DNA of 64,000 bases, from assembly GCA_963708165.1 (NCBI GenBank), contig OY970187.1, positions 1,674,001 through 1,738,000 of the forward strand, written 5' to 3'. The stretch comes from Rubricoccus sp963708165. Lineage in GTDB: Bacteria; Bacteroidota; Rhodothermia; Rhodothermales; Rubricoccaceae. Below are positions 7,284 to 15,130 of this stretch, piece after piece. Numbering within the stretch: the stretch's first letter is position 1; every line of letters begins with the position of its first letter. The position numbers and the translations under genes are program-made. The notes beneath the pieces are model-generated. The model ran no database searches. It saw only the letters and a program-made list of their open reading frames with translations, and was not told where the DNA came from.

Positions 7284-8657
7284 CTACCGGGGCGTGCGGA
7301 GGTCGGCCGCTGCGACGGTGTGCTCCCAGAGCAGGTCGCCTGCCGTGTCGAAGGTTTTCATCGTAAGCGTTCGCGCATCGCGGGCACCGCTGAAGGTGAG
7401 CGTTCCGAAGTTGCGCGTCCCTGCCACGAGCGTGCCGGGCACGCGGACCGGGTTCTCGAATTCGGGTGAGTTGGGATCTGCGGGGTAGGTCGAGGCGCCT
7501 GCAGTGAGCGGGCTCGATGTGAACTCGTAGAGCGGGTACGTCCCGTTGCGGTCTAGCTTGATCAGCTCCGTATGGTGGCGGTCACCCGAGAGCAGGACTA
7601 CCCCGTCGATCTGCCTCTGGCGAAGCTGCGCTAGAAAGTGCGCGCGCTCGACGGGCGCCACGTTGGCGTAGTTCTCGAAGATCTGGACGGGGTTCAGAAT
7701 TTGCCCCCCATTGGCGATGATCTTGAACGGAGCGCGGCTCGCTGTGAGGGCATCCAGCAGCCAGCGGAGTTGCTCCTCTCCCAGATACTCGCGCTCGTGA
7801 CCGGGTGAGGCGTTGGGTGCGCGGTGGTAGCGGTTGTCCAGGAGGAACACCTCGGCGTCGCCCCACTCGAACTGCGTAAACACGCCCGGCACGCCAGAGG
7901 CACCGTAGGTCGGGTTGGGCCAGAACCGCCCGAAGGTCTCCAGCGCCGATTCCTTGTGGATGTACGAGCGGTCGGAGTCGTTGGGCCCGAAGTCGTGATC
8001 GTCCCACGTCGCGTAATGCGCCGTGCCCGCCAGAAGCGGCTGCAGATCCGCGGCCTCGCGGCTCTTGGCGTATCGGTAGTCGATGCCCTCTGGGCTCCAC
8101 CAGTCGACCTCGCGGAGGTAGACATTGTCGCCCAGCCACAGCATCGCCTGAGGCCTCTGGCGGTGGATGGACTCGAAGATGGTCGTGGAGCCGCCGTACG
8201 GCTTGGTGAACGCCAGAGGATCGGCGTACCACTCGTCGGGCCGGTCGTAGGCCGTGTCGTTGTCGTAATAGCACGAGCCGACCGCGATCGTGAACGTGGG
8301 CGCGTCGGTGCGCCACTGCCACAGCGGTTGCGTCGTGATCTCCAGCGGGTAGGCGGTAACCACCTCTTCCCCATCCACGCGCACGGTGTAGGTGGTCGTC
8401 TCTCCCGGCTCCATTCCGAAAAGCGCGATGCTGGCCGTGCCGTCGTGCGCCGTCTGCGCCCGGCCTCTGGCGCCAGAGGCGGTCACGACCTCTACCGTTG
8501 CGGGCCTTTCGGTCTGCACCCAGACCGTCGCGCCGCGCTGGGTCACGTCGGCGAGCATCGGCCCGGAGCGGAGGATTCCGTTGGGGTCCTCCTGCGCCAG
8601 AGCGAAGCCGCTGGAAGCGGCGGCGAGGAGTAGCGCGAGTGGGAGTCGAGTTAGCAT
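7284..8657 (-). CDS. PhoD-type alkaline phosphatase / metallophosphatase, secreted
   Basis: The 457-residue product starts with a cleavable signal peptide (MLTRLPLALLLAAASSGFALAQ). An N-terminal Fn3-like domain (to ~residue 115) precedes the PhoD metallophosphatase domain, with GSCYYDN, MLWLGDNVYLREVDW, ATWDDHDFGPNDSD and LLSGDRHHTELIKL providing the Asp, Asn and His metal ligands. PhoD enzymes hydrolyse phosphodiesters and monoesters outside the cytoplasm. The ATG at 8657 was chosen because it begins the signal peptide; an extension to 8768 would run through the terminator upstream. Relatives also include hemolysin-like phosphodiesterases, so the substrate is open. Confidence 0.88.
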   Translation of the reverse strand: MLTRLPLALLLAAASSGFALAQEDPNGILRSGPMLADVTQRGATVWVQTERPATVEVVTASGARGRAQTAHDGTASIALFGMEPGETTTYTVRVDGEEVVTAYPLEITTQPLWQWRTDAPTFTIAVGSCYYDNDTAYDRPDEWYADPLAFTKPYGGSTTIFESIHRQRPQAMLWLGDNVYLREVDWWSPEGIDYRYAKSREAADLQPLLAGTAHYATWDDHDFGPNDSDRSYIHKESALETFGRFWPNPTYGASGVPGVFTQFEWGDAEVFLLDNRYHRAPNASPGHEREYLGEEQLRWLLDALTASRAPFKIIANGGQILNPVQIFENYANVAPVERAHFLAQLRQRQIDGVVLLSGDRHHTELIKLDRNGTYPLYEFTSSPLTAGASTYPADPNSPEFENPVRVPGTLVAGTRNFGTLTFSGARDARTLTMKTFDTAGDLLWEHTVAAADLRTPR

Positions 8658-8665
8658 GAGATCAG

Positions 8666-8704
8666 AAAAAACGCCGCGCCCGGCGAGGCGGGTGCGGCGT
8701 AAAA
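8666..8704 (-). terminator. Intrinsic terminator
   Basis: The arms ACGCCGC and GCGGCGT (8671-8700) enclose further GC pairing and are followed on the minus strand by six T residues (8666-8671). A run of A lies on the other side as well, so it could act in both directions. It separates the unknown gene at 8723-9181 from the phosphatase gene. Confidence 0.75.
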
Positions 8705-8722
8705 GGAATGGCGCGCCAGAGG

Positions 8723-9181
8723 CTAGTCTTCGTCCTCGTCGTACTCGGGTGCGGGACGCACGTCCCACGCGATCATCTGCTCGATGTCGGCAGAGTCCTC
8801 TTCGTCCTCGCCGTCAAGCAGGAACGTGTAGTCGCCCAGCTTGCGGCGCTTGCTCTCCGCGACGCGCTTCCAGACCGTGCCTTCTTCATCGGAGAACTCG
8901 TCGGGGAACGGGCTACGGATGCGGTGGCTGGGGTGGTAGTTGCGGTACGTCTTGGCGGCCTCGTAGAGCGCCGCGCGGCGAGCGCCGGGGCGCGTCGTGC
9001 TGCGGCCCACCACGCGAAACGGCGCGATGGTGATCGAGGCCACGATCTCGTCGCCTTCGGCCTCGGGCAGGTCGGTCTCGACGAGGTTGCCCTCTTCGTC
9101 AAACTGCTCCTGGTCGCTGTACTCGGGCCGCATCACCTTGAACTCGTCAGGGTGCGGATATGCGCTGCGTTCGTCAAACAT
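8723..9181 (-). CDS. Acidic hypothetical protein
   Basis: The 152-residue protein has no signal or membrane segment and is strongly acidic, ending in an Asp/Glu tail (APEYDEDED). The centre carries AALYEAAKTYRNYHPSHRI and a basic patch KRVAESKRRKLGDYTFLL. I do not recognise the family. It stands alone: a -7-like TACCTTCG lies 27 bp upstream and a terminator lies directly downstream. It contains no complete copy of the window repeat, unusual for this region. Confidence 0.7.
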   Translation of the reverse strand: MFDERSAYPHPDEFKVMRPEYSDQEQFDEEGNLVETDLPEAEGDEIVASITIAPFRVVGRSTTRPGARRAALYEAAKTYRNYHPSHRIRSPFPDEFSDEEGTVWKRVAESKRRKLGDYTFLLDGEDEEDSADIEQMIAWDVRPAPEYDEDED

Positions 9182-9207
9182 CGGTCGGTTTCGTCGTCGT
9201 TGGGGCG

Positions 9208-9215
9208 CGAAGGTA
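9208..9215 (-). promoter_or_regulatory. Putative -7 box (TACCTTCG)
   Basis: TACCTTCG on the minus strand begins 27 bp before the ATG at 9181, matching the TAnCTTnG pattern seen before other genes here. No -33 TTG is visible. Confidence 0.45.
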
Positions 9216-9366
9216 CGCCCGCACTGCCCCCCTCCATCGCGCCAGAGGCATGCTTTCCTGCACGATTCACCCGGGGCGGAGCTTGGTGCGTGTCTCGGTC
9301 ACGTGCGAGGGCTCTGTCTCGCCGCAGCTCATGTGCGGCCCGCCTCTGGCGGCGCACGCGTTGCCT

Positions 9367-9714
9367 TCAGGAATCGGCTTCCTCCTCGTTCGCCACGTGC
9401 GCGGCCCACCACTCGGCATAGGGCGTGTTCGCGGGCTTCTTCCGGTTGAAGTCCTCCCCATCCCACCACGTCTCCCCTCTCTCGCCCAAAGCTACCTTGG
9501 CGATGTGGACGCGGCCTCTGGCGTCTTTTTCTGCGTCGGCGTCCTCCGCGCGTTTGGCGGTCCCCACATCGCGACGGGCCGCCATGAGATCACGGACGAG
9601 CCTCTGGCGGTCGTCCTCGTCGAGATTCGGGTTCGAGCATCGCCAGAGGATCCCCTTGTGAACGAAATAGCGTCCATCGGGTGTGGAAGGCAGGTGCTCG
9701 GGGCACGTCGACAT
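9367..9714 (-). CDS. Small conserved-looking hypothetical protein
   Basis: A 115-residue soluble protein begins MSTCPEHLPSTPDGRYFVHKG and contains LWRCSNPNLDEDDRQRLVRDLMAARRDV followed by a helical, charged segment and a Trp-rich end (WWDGEDFNRKKP, EWWAAHV). The pattern matches small bacterial proteins of unknown function often found near biodegradation genes. The ATG at 9714 was chosen because the longer frame upstream is Arg/Ser-rich and unlike its neighbours. Two repeat copies lie inside (9511, 9640). No function is proposed. Confidence 0.6.
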   Translation of the reverse strand: MSTCPEHLPSTPDGRYFVHKGILWRCSNPNLDEDDRQRLVRDLMAARRDVGTAKRAEDADAEKDARGRVHIAKVALGERGETWWDGEDFNRKKPANTPYAEWWAAHVANEEEADS

Positions 9715-9766
9715 GGTGGTGCGAAGTGTGTGCCGTTTGCACCAGCCGGCTCTGCTGCGCGTTCCG

Positions 9767-10006
9767 CTAGGCTCGTGCTGCGCCTGCGATCTCAGACCAT
9801 TCCTCTGCCTTCGGCATCGCCGAGGGCTCGTCCTGCCTGGAGTCGAGGTAGTAGCGGGCAAACGCGAGGCGCTCTGGGCCTGACGCCCCAGCTGTCTCGA
9901 CGAGGCTGCAAAGCGACTCCATTTGGTCCTCGGCAACTTCTCCAGAGATGTAGCCCGCGAGGAGCTGCGTGAAGGCGTGAGGCTGGGTGCGTGTGGTGGT
10001 GGTCAT
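9767..10006 (-). CDS. Small hypothetical protein
   Basis: A 79-residue acidic helical protein starting MTTTTRTQPHAFTQLLAGYISGEVAEDQME and ending EEWSEIAGAARA. An upstream ATG at 10039 is possible. It is not recognised. A 26-bp perfect palindrome lies about 100 bp upstream and may be an operator for this gene or the next minus-strand unit. It carries no repeat copy. Confidence 0.5.
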   Translation of the reverse strand: MTTTTRTQPHAFTQLLAGYISGEVAEDQMESLCSLVETAGASGPERLAFARYYLDSRQDEPSAMPKAEEWSEIAGAARA

Positions 10007-10109
10007 AGCGTCGCGGGGAAGGTGGAAGCGCGTTGACATAGCCTTCACCAAGACTCGTGCCAACTCTCGCGTTCTCCCCAGAGTGGCGTTACGGCTCGGG
10101 TTCTGCCAC

Positions 10110-10135
10110 AGAACGGAACAGGCCTGTTCCGTTCT
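10110..10135. promoter_or_regulatory. 26-bp perfect palindrome, possible operator
   Basis: The two 13-nt halves, AGAACGGAACAGG and CCTGTTCCGTTCT, are exact reverse complements with no spacer. It lies in the 310-bp gap upstream of the small minus-strand gene at 9767-10006. There is no T-run on either side, so a terminator is unlikely. A dimeric regulator site is the simplest reading. Confidence 0.6.
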
Positions 10136-10182
10136 CTCACCCTGCACCCATTCGGCTTAGACTGCCTGTCAACACCAAGCGG

Positions 10183-10265
10183 TTGTCATCGCGAGGAGAG
10201 ACGCGGCGATCAGGTCATCCAGCGCTCACCTGTACGAGATGGCCGCGCGTCGCTCGCAATGACAA
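10183..10265. repeat. REP-like element with inverted TTGTCATcGCGAG ends
   Basis: The left end TTGTCATCGCGAG (10183-10195) and the right end CTCGCAATGACAA (10253-10265) are inverted repeats with one mismatch, enclosing about 57 bp of GC-rich sequence. The ends resemble the GTCATTGCGAG-type extragenic repeats known in many bacteria. Only one copy is seen in this window. Confidence 0.55.
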
Positions 10266-10316
10266 CACCTTTGATAGAGCGTCTTAGCCTCTGGCGCTGT
10301 GTTCTCCCGCCAGGGT

Positions 10317-12941
10317 CTAGCTGGACTCGCCCTGGGGTCGCCATCTCAGCTTAAAAGTCGGCCGGCGGACCTTGAAGTCGGGAAGTTCATACCTGCGGCG
10401 GCGCTTCCGGGGTTCGAGCCAGCGCAGGTCTTCTAGCACCTGCAAGAGTGCGGGGAAGAAGATGAGCGTGGCTGCCATTGTCGCCCCGATGCCTACGACA
10501 GCCAGCAATCCGATGCTTCTCAGGCCCGGATGCGAGGATAGCAGCAGACCTCCAAAACCGATCAGGTTTGTCAGCGCGCCCATCGTGACGTGCTCCCCTG
10601 TCGACCGCACGACGCGTCGTATAGAGCCTTTCCCCTCTTCACGGTAGCGGTGGGCAATATGCACCCCGCCGTCGTTCCCGATCCCTAGCACCGTGGGAAG
10701 CACGACGAGATTGTAGAACGTCAGCGCCACGCCAGAGGCCACCATCGTGCCCAGCATCCAAAGAATGCCGACGCTCAGCGGCGCGATCGCGACGAGCGTC
10801 CACTTGAGTGAACGAAACGTGAGCCACACGAACAGAAAAACAAGAAGGAACGTGATCCCGACCATCCGCGGACTCTCTTCCTGCATAAGCCGCAGCATGT
10901 CGGCGGCCACAAGCTGGGTGGACGCGGCATAGAAGGTTCTGCCTTCCTCGGTTCTGACTTCTCCTACGAGTTCGGCGAAGCGCAGCGAGCGCACGCCATC
11001 GGAGAGGGAGCCTCTCGGAAACACAACCACGAAGTTGCCAATCTCACCGGACTTTGAGGTAAACGGTCGTGTGAGAAAGTCCGGGACGGAGTCCAGCGGG
11101 ATGCCCTGCGTAGCTGAGGCCGCCATGCGCAACCGTGCCACCTGCCCAGTCGTGTCTGCGGCTAGAAACGGATCGTCGAGAATGGAGCGCAGATCACGGA
11201 GTCGAGAGAGTTTGTCCTCAATCCCCTGTGGCTGTGTCGGAAGTCGCTCCTGCAAGCTCTCAACAGCCAGGATCAACGAGTCTCTCCCTGCGAGGTCACT
11301 CAGCGCATCCGTGACTCGCCGCACATCGCCAACTTCGTCGACGAGGATGTAGGCTGGGTTTGAACGGCTGCTTCCACTGAAGACAGGCGCCACGGCCTCA
11401 GCACGCACGTCGTACTCCGGGTATGTGGGCGAGAGCTTCGAGAAGTCGTATTCGAAGCGGACCTGTGGGAGGAGGTAGATCGCGATGGCTACCAACCCAA
11501 GACACGCGCCCAGAATCGTTCTCGCGAATGGGAATCTCTTGTCGGGTTCAAACGCGCTCGCCTCGCCACGCACGCGGAGGTCTAGCACCTTGAATCGTTC
11601 CGCCAGAGACAGGAGCGCTGGCAGTACGAGCAGCATCGCCAGAAGCGCAAACACGATGCCGATACCGCCGATGAGACCGAACTCTGAGAAGCCCCGAAAG
11701 TCTGCCAGCATCAGCACGAATAACGCTGAGGCAGTCGTCATCGCCGAGACAGCAACAGCCTGGCCCGTGCTCGCAAAGGTCTCCTCAATCGCGCCAGAGG
11801 CGTCGAGCCCAGCTTTCCTCTCTTCGGTGTACCGTGCGTAGAAGTGTATGCCGTAGTCGATGCCCAATCCGAACAGCACGAGGCCTAGTGTGCTCGTCAT
11901 CAGGTTTAGCGTCCCATAGGTCAGGGCCGCAACCGCTCCCGCCCACGAGAGCGCCATGAGCAACGGGAGCGCGAGGAGAATAGCTGTGACCGGTGTGCGC
12001 AGAATCTCACTGAGCAGGACACGCAAGACAAACCGTCCGCCTGTCCTCGTCAAGGTCGTCTTGTAAAGGAAGTACAGGACAACAGTCAGAAGAACTGCGA
12101 ACACTCCCGCACCGAACGATCGGCTTACGTCCTCCGTGATCGCTTTCACCTCTATGGATTGCCTTAGCAGCCGTCCAGCATTCGTGACCACCATCTCAGG
12201 GTGGTACCGCCCGGCCTGCATGGCGATAACGAGGCTGTCCATCGCCTGGTAGGTCGACTCCACATATCCGAGGTCTGCTTGCGAGCCTGATGGATAGAGG
12301 CGGAGTGCGAGCGTTGTCGAATCTGGGCTCGCGAGATACTCTCCCAGATTCAGGGACTCAAGGTCACCACGTAGCTGCCGCAAGTCTTCGGCCTGCGACG
12401 TGCGCGCACTATCCGACTCTGGACGCAGAAGATCTACTCGCAGCGGGTCGTTCGCGGCGCGCACCTCGCGAGCCTTCTGGCGGAGAAACGATTCCAAGCG
12501 ATCTATCTCCCCATCTGTCGCGAAGTACAGAGCATTCTGCTCGACGAACGAGACATCGCGCCTGTAGTCGACGCGCGTGAACACCGGGGTTCCATCTGCC
12601 TGCTTTAAAGCAAGGGCCCTTGGAATCATGGCTTCCGCAAACGCCTTGTTCGACTCGAACGATGGGCTGCGGATTGCGACATCTACAGTGCTCTCAGCAC
12701 CGACCGTGTCTTTCAGCTTGTTGAGCGCGCGGACGCTCTCGTAGCTCTCGGGAAGTAATTGGGCTAGGTCGGCGTTTACGTTCAGCTTCACCACCTGCGT
12801 CAGCGAAAGGCCCGTGAGGACGAACGCGACTAGAACCACCACGAACGGGTGGCGGACGACGAAGCGAATAAATGGCCGTAACGATTGAAAGAGCACAAGG
12901 CAGCCTCTGGCGGGGCGGAAGGGTAAGGCGCCAAACGGCAT
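10317..12941 (-). CDS. RND/MMPL-family transporter
   Basis: The 874-residue product has the duplicated RND layout. One transmembrane helix (FVVRHPFVVVLVAFVLTGLSL) opens it, then a large periplasmic domain and a block of five or more helices containing LFGLGIDYGIHFYARYTEE. A second periplasmic domain and a final helical block with TVLGIGNDGGVHIAHRYREEG follow. The paired GLGID / GIGND motifs in the fourth-type helices are typical of MMPL/HpnN-like exporters of lipids or hydrophobic compounds. The ATG at 12941 is chosen because a longer start at 12998 would run through the parS-like site. Only two repeat copies occur in 2.6 kb, an unusually low density. Confidence 0.88.
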   Translation of the reverse strand: MPFGALPFRPARGCLVLFQSLRPFIRFVVRHPFVVVLVAFVLTGLSLTQVVKLNVNADLAQLLPESYESVRALNKLKDTVGAESTVDVAIRSPSFESNKAFAEAMIPRALALKQADGTPVFTRVDYRRDVSFVEQNALYFATDGEIDRLESFLRQKAREVRAANDPLRVDLLRPESDSARTSQAEDLRQLRGDLESLNLGEYLASPDSTTLALRLYPSGSQADLGYVESTYQAMDSLVIAMQAGRYHPEMVVTNAGRLLRQSIEVKAITEDVSRSFGAGVFAVLLTVVLYFLYKTTLTRTGGRFVLRVLLSEILRTPVTAILLALPLLMALSWAGAVAALTYGTLNLMTSTLGLVLFGLGIDYGIHFYARYTEERKAGLDASGAIEETFASTGQAVAVSAMTTASALFVLMLADFRGFSEFGLIGGIGIVFALLAMLLVLPALLSLAERFKVLDLRVRGEASAFEPDKRFPFARTILGACLGLVAIAIYLLPQVRFEYDFSKLSPTYPEYDVRAEAVAPVFSGSSRSNPAYILVDEVGDVRRVTDALSDLAGRDSLILAVESLQERLPTQPQGIEDKLSRLRDLRSILDDPFLAADTTGQVARLRMAASATQGIPLDSVPDFLTRPFTSKSGEIGNFVVVFPRGSLSDGVRSLRFAELVGEVRTEEGRTFYAASTQLVAADMLRLMQEESPRMVGITFLLVFLFVWLTFRSLKWTLVAIAPLSVGILWMLGTMVASGVALTFYNLVVLPTVLGIGNDGGVHIAHRYREEGKGSIRRVVRSTGEHVTMGALTNLIGFGGLLLSSHPGLRSIGLLAVVGIGATMAATLIFFPALLQVLEDLRWLEPRKRRRRYELPDFKVRRPTFKLRWRPQGESS

Positions 12942-12950
12942 CCCCACCGG

Positions 12951-12966
12951 TGTTTCACATGAAACA
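12951..12966. promoter_or_regulatory. parS-like centromere site
   Basis: TGTTTCACATGAAACA differs from the canonical ParB-binding parS 16-mer TGTTTCACGTGAAACA at one central base. It lies just upstream of the RND start codon, 575 bp from a second such site. parS sites usually cluster near the replication origin. Confidence 0.75.
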
Positions 12967-13064
12967 TCTCGCCCTCGCCTCCCGGGCTCCCACGACAAGA
13001 ACTGTGAGGGTAGACGAGCTCTGTCACTGCGATCTTAACCACCCCTTTCCACCCCACTCTAAAA

Positions 13065-13481
13065 ATGGCCCACACCTATTCCAGTCTCAGCGTCGGTGAT
13101 TCGTTCACATCCACGCGGACGGTCTCGGCGCAAGATGTGCAGTCGTTCGCAGACGTTACAGGCGACGACAACCCGATCCACATTGACGAAGAGGCAGCGG
13201 CAGCGAGCCAGTTTGGACACCCCGTCGTTCACGGCGTTTTTCTGCTCGGCCTCGCTTCCAAGGTTCTCGGTCGGGACTTCCCAGGAGATGGCTCAGTCGC
13301 CGTATCCCTGTCCGCCAAGTTTTTGCGCCCCGTACCTGTGGGATCAGAGGTAACGGTCGAGGTCAAGGTCGCCGAAAAGATTGAGCGCTTCAAGCATGTT
13401 CGCATCCGTCTGTACTGCTACGTCAACGGCAAGATGTGCGTCGGCGGGGAAGCGGTTGTGATTCCTCCGCCAGAGGCATAG
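13065..13481 (+). CDS. MaoC-like (R)-specific acyl-CoA hydratase
   Basis: The 138-residue hot-dog-fold protein carries the hydratase 2 motif DVTGDDNPIHIDEEAA (residues ~30-45, with the catalytic Asp and His) followed by FGHPVVHGVFLLGLASKVLG. This length and motif match the short MaoC/PhaJ-type enzymes that hydrate trans-2-enoyl-CoA in fatty-acid or PHA metabolism. It stands alone between two divergent and convergent neighbours and is flanked by the two parS-like sites. The C-terminus ends PPPEA, where a repeat copy abuts the stop codon. Confidence 0.9.
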   Translation: MAHTYSSLSVGDSFTSTRTVSAQDVQSFADVTGDDNPIHIDEEAAAASQFGHPVVHGVFLLGLASKVLGRDFPGDGSVAVSLSAKFLRPVPVGSEVTVEVKVAEKIERFKHVRIRLYCYVNGKMCVGGEAVVIPPPEA

Positions 13482-13525
13482 CAACCACGACGAGACCCGC
13501 TGCGCCGAGGGCCTCTGGCGTAATC

Positions 13526-13541
13526 CGTTTCACGTGAAACA
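13526..13541. promoter_or_regulatory. parS-like centromere site
   Basis: CGTTTCACGTGAAACA matches the parS consensus TGTTTCACGTGAAACA at 15 of 16 positions, with the full 14-bp palindrome GTTTCACGTGAAAC intact. It lies in the convergent gap between the MaoC and M48 genes. Confidence 0.85.
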
Positions 13542-13574
13542 GAAACGTCCACTGGCCGAGCAGGCCAGTGGACG
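13537..13574 (-). terminator. Hairpin terminator between convergent genes
   Basis: A perfect 12-bp stem (CGTCCACTGGCC / GGCCAGTGGACG, 13546-13574) with a 5-nt loop lies after the M48 stop. On the minus strand it is followed by the T-rich TTTCTGTTT. The T-tract overlaps the right half of the parS-like site. It may also stop the plus-strand MaoC transcript. Confidence 0.7.
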
Positions 13575-13599
13575 ATGGTAAGCAGACGACTTTACTGTA

Positions 13600-15117
13600 T
13601 CAGCGAGGCAGCTTGAGCCGCACGCCAGCCGGGACCGTCTCGTCGAGTCCCACCTGATTGACAATCGCGAGTCCCTCAGAGGTTAGGCCAGGCACCTCAG
13701 GGCGGCCTCTCAGAAAGGAAGAGAACGGTGCCGCACGGTCCACCACCACCACATCCAAGCGTACAGGCTGGCGGTTGAGGTACTGCGACTCTGTCAGCCT
13801 TTGAAAGCTGCGCATGGTCCTGTTAAAGTCTGGGGCGTACGTCCGGTAATTCTGCTGGTTGGAGAAGCCTACGACCTCGTAGACGTTGCCCCCATACTCG
13901 ATAAAGCTCGCGAGGAAGCTGACGGCTCCGTTTTGCTGGGCCGCTTGGCCTTCGAGCAACACAGCAGGGTTTCCGTTTGCAGAGTAGTTCTCCTGACCAG
14001 TCACGGAGACCCCCTGTTGGCCCCTTAATTCCTGCGCAGCCTGAGCAGCGCTTGCCTGACTCGCAAGGGTGAACTGGAGGACAGCTTTACCACCGGGCTC
14101 GCCGATCAGGACCGCTTGCCGTGTGTTTGACACTTGCCACCCGCGAGGAACCGTGAACCGGAAGGCGAGATCGGGATGGTAGAAAACGCCGTCTTCGACG
14201 AAGCCCTCGCGGGGGTTCTCGCCCATAACCATTCCCTCAATCATCTGCATGTACTCGGCTTCGTTGACCATCGTCCCGTCGTACTGAGCGGCGAGTTGGG
14301 GAATCTCCTGCTCACGCTCGTAAGGATTGGGGTGGGTCGAGAGGAAGTTGGGGAGAGAGCCACCGCCGGACTCCTGGATGCGGCCGAGGCTGCGGAAGAA
14401 ATCCGCCGCCTCGGCTGCATCGTATCCCGAGAACTCGGAGTACGCGACGCCTGCACGGTCTGCTTCACGCTCGGCATCGCGGCCGTACTTGAGGAAGAGG
14501 AGCTGGGCACCCTGGCTTCCATACTGCATGATTCCCTGCGCGAGGTCTCCCCCACCGAGAACCGCGCCACCGATAGCGGCGCCGACGACACCGAGCTGAC
14601 CCAACTGTGCTTTAAACGCCTGGCGAGAGGAGTGCTGCGCGAGAACGTGCCCGATCTCGTGCCCGAGTACCATCGCGAGCTGTGCCTCATTGTCGAGATG
14701 GGCCATCAGGCCACGCGTGACGTAGATAAAACCGCCAGGAAGCGCGAACGCGTTCACGACGGGACTGTCGAGCACGCGAAAGGTGAAGGGCGTCTGCCGG
14801 ATCTCATTGAACGCCGCCTGATCGAGCTGAACCTCGCCAGAGGCTGTCGCTCGCTGGATGGCGTCGTACGCGTTGGCGAGGACGACGTCACCGAGTTCGT
14901 CCACGTACTCGGCTACACCTTCGTTGGTGGTGAGGCCGTATTGCGCGACGATTTGCTGGTCTGCTTGGCCACCGAGCTGGACTTGCTGGGCCCAGGAGTA
15001 GGCGCCTCTCTGATCTTCGCCGGTGACGAGGTTGACATTTTGCGCACCGCAGCCCGAGAGGACGAGAAACGCGAGGAGAAAGGGCAGCCTCTGGCGCCAG
15101 AAGGAAGTGGTGGGCAT
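13600..15117 (-). CDS. M48-family zinc metalloprotease, lipoprotein
   Basis: The 505-residue product has a lipoprotein signal (LLAFLVLSGCGA, Cys near residue 23). The zincin motif HEIGHVLAQHSSRQ lies near residues 160-173, and the third ligand region DAEREADRAG is around residue 215. This is the BepA/LoiP-like M48 group that degrades or helps assemble outer-membrane proteins. After the protease domain there is a long C-terminal extension (residues ~300-505) with the PRGW motif of a PsbP/DcrB-like fold. The ATG at 15117 starts the signal peptide and lies 13 bp after the recF stop, so the two are probably co-transcribed. Confidence 0.9.
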   Translation of the reverse strand: MPTTSFWRQRLPFLLAFLVLSGCGAQNVNLVTGEDQRGAYSWAQQVQLGGQADQQIVAQYGLTTNEGVAEYVDELGDVVLANAYDAIQRATASGEVQLDQAAFNEIRQTPFTFRVLDSPVVNAFALPGGFIYVTRGLMAHLDNEAQLAMVLGHEIGHVLAQHSSRQAFKAQLGQLGVVGAAIGGAVLGGGDLAQGIMQYGSQGAQLLFLKYGRDAEREADRAGVAYSEFSGYDAAEAADFFRSLGRIQESGGGSLPNFLSTHPNPYEREQEIPQLAAQYDGTMVNEAEYMQMIEGMVMGENPREGFVEDGVFYHPDLAFRFTVPRGWQVSNTRQAVLIGEPGGKAVLQFTLASQASAAQAAQELRGQQGVSVTGQENYSANGNPAVLLEGQAAQQNGAVSFLASFIEYGGNVYEVVGFSNQQNYRTYAPDFNRTMRSFQRLTESQYLNRQPVRLDVVVVDRAAPFSSFLRGRPEVPGLTSEGLAIVNQVGLDETVPAGVRLKLPR

Positions 15118-15130
15118 AGAAAGAGAAGGG

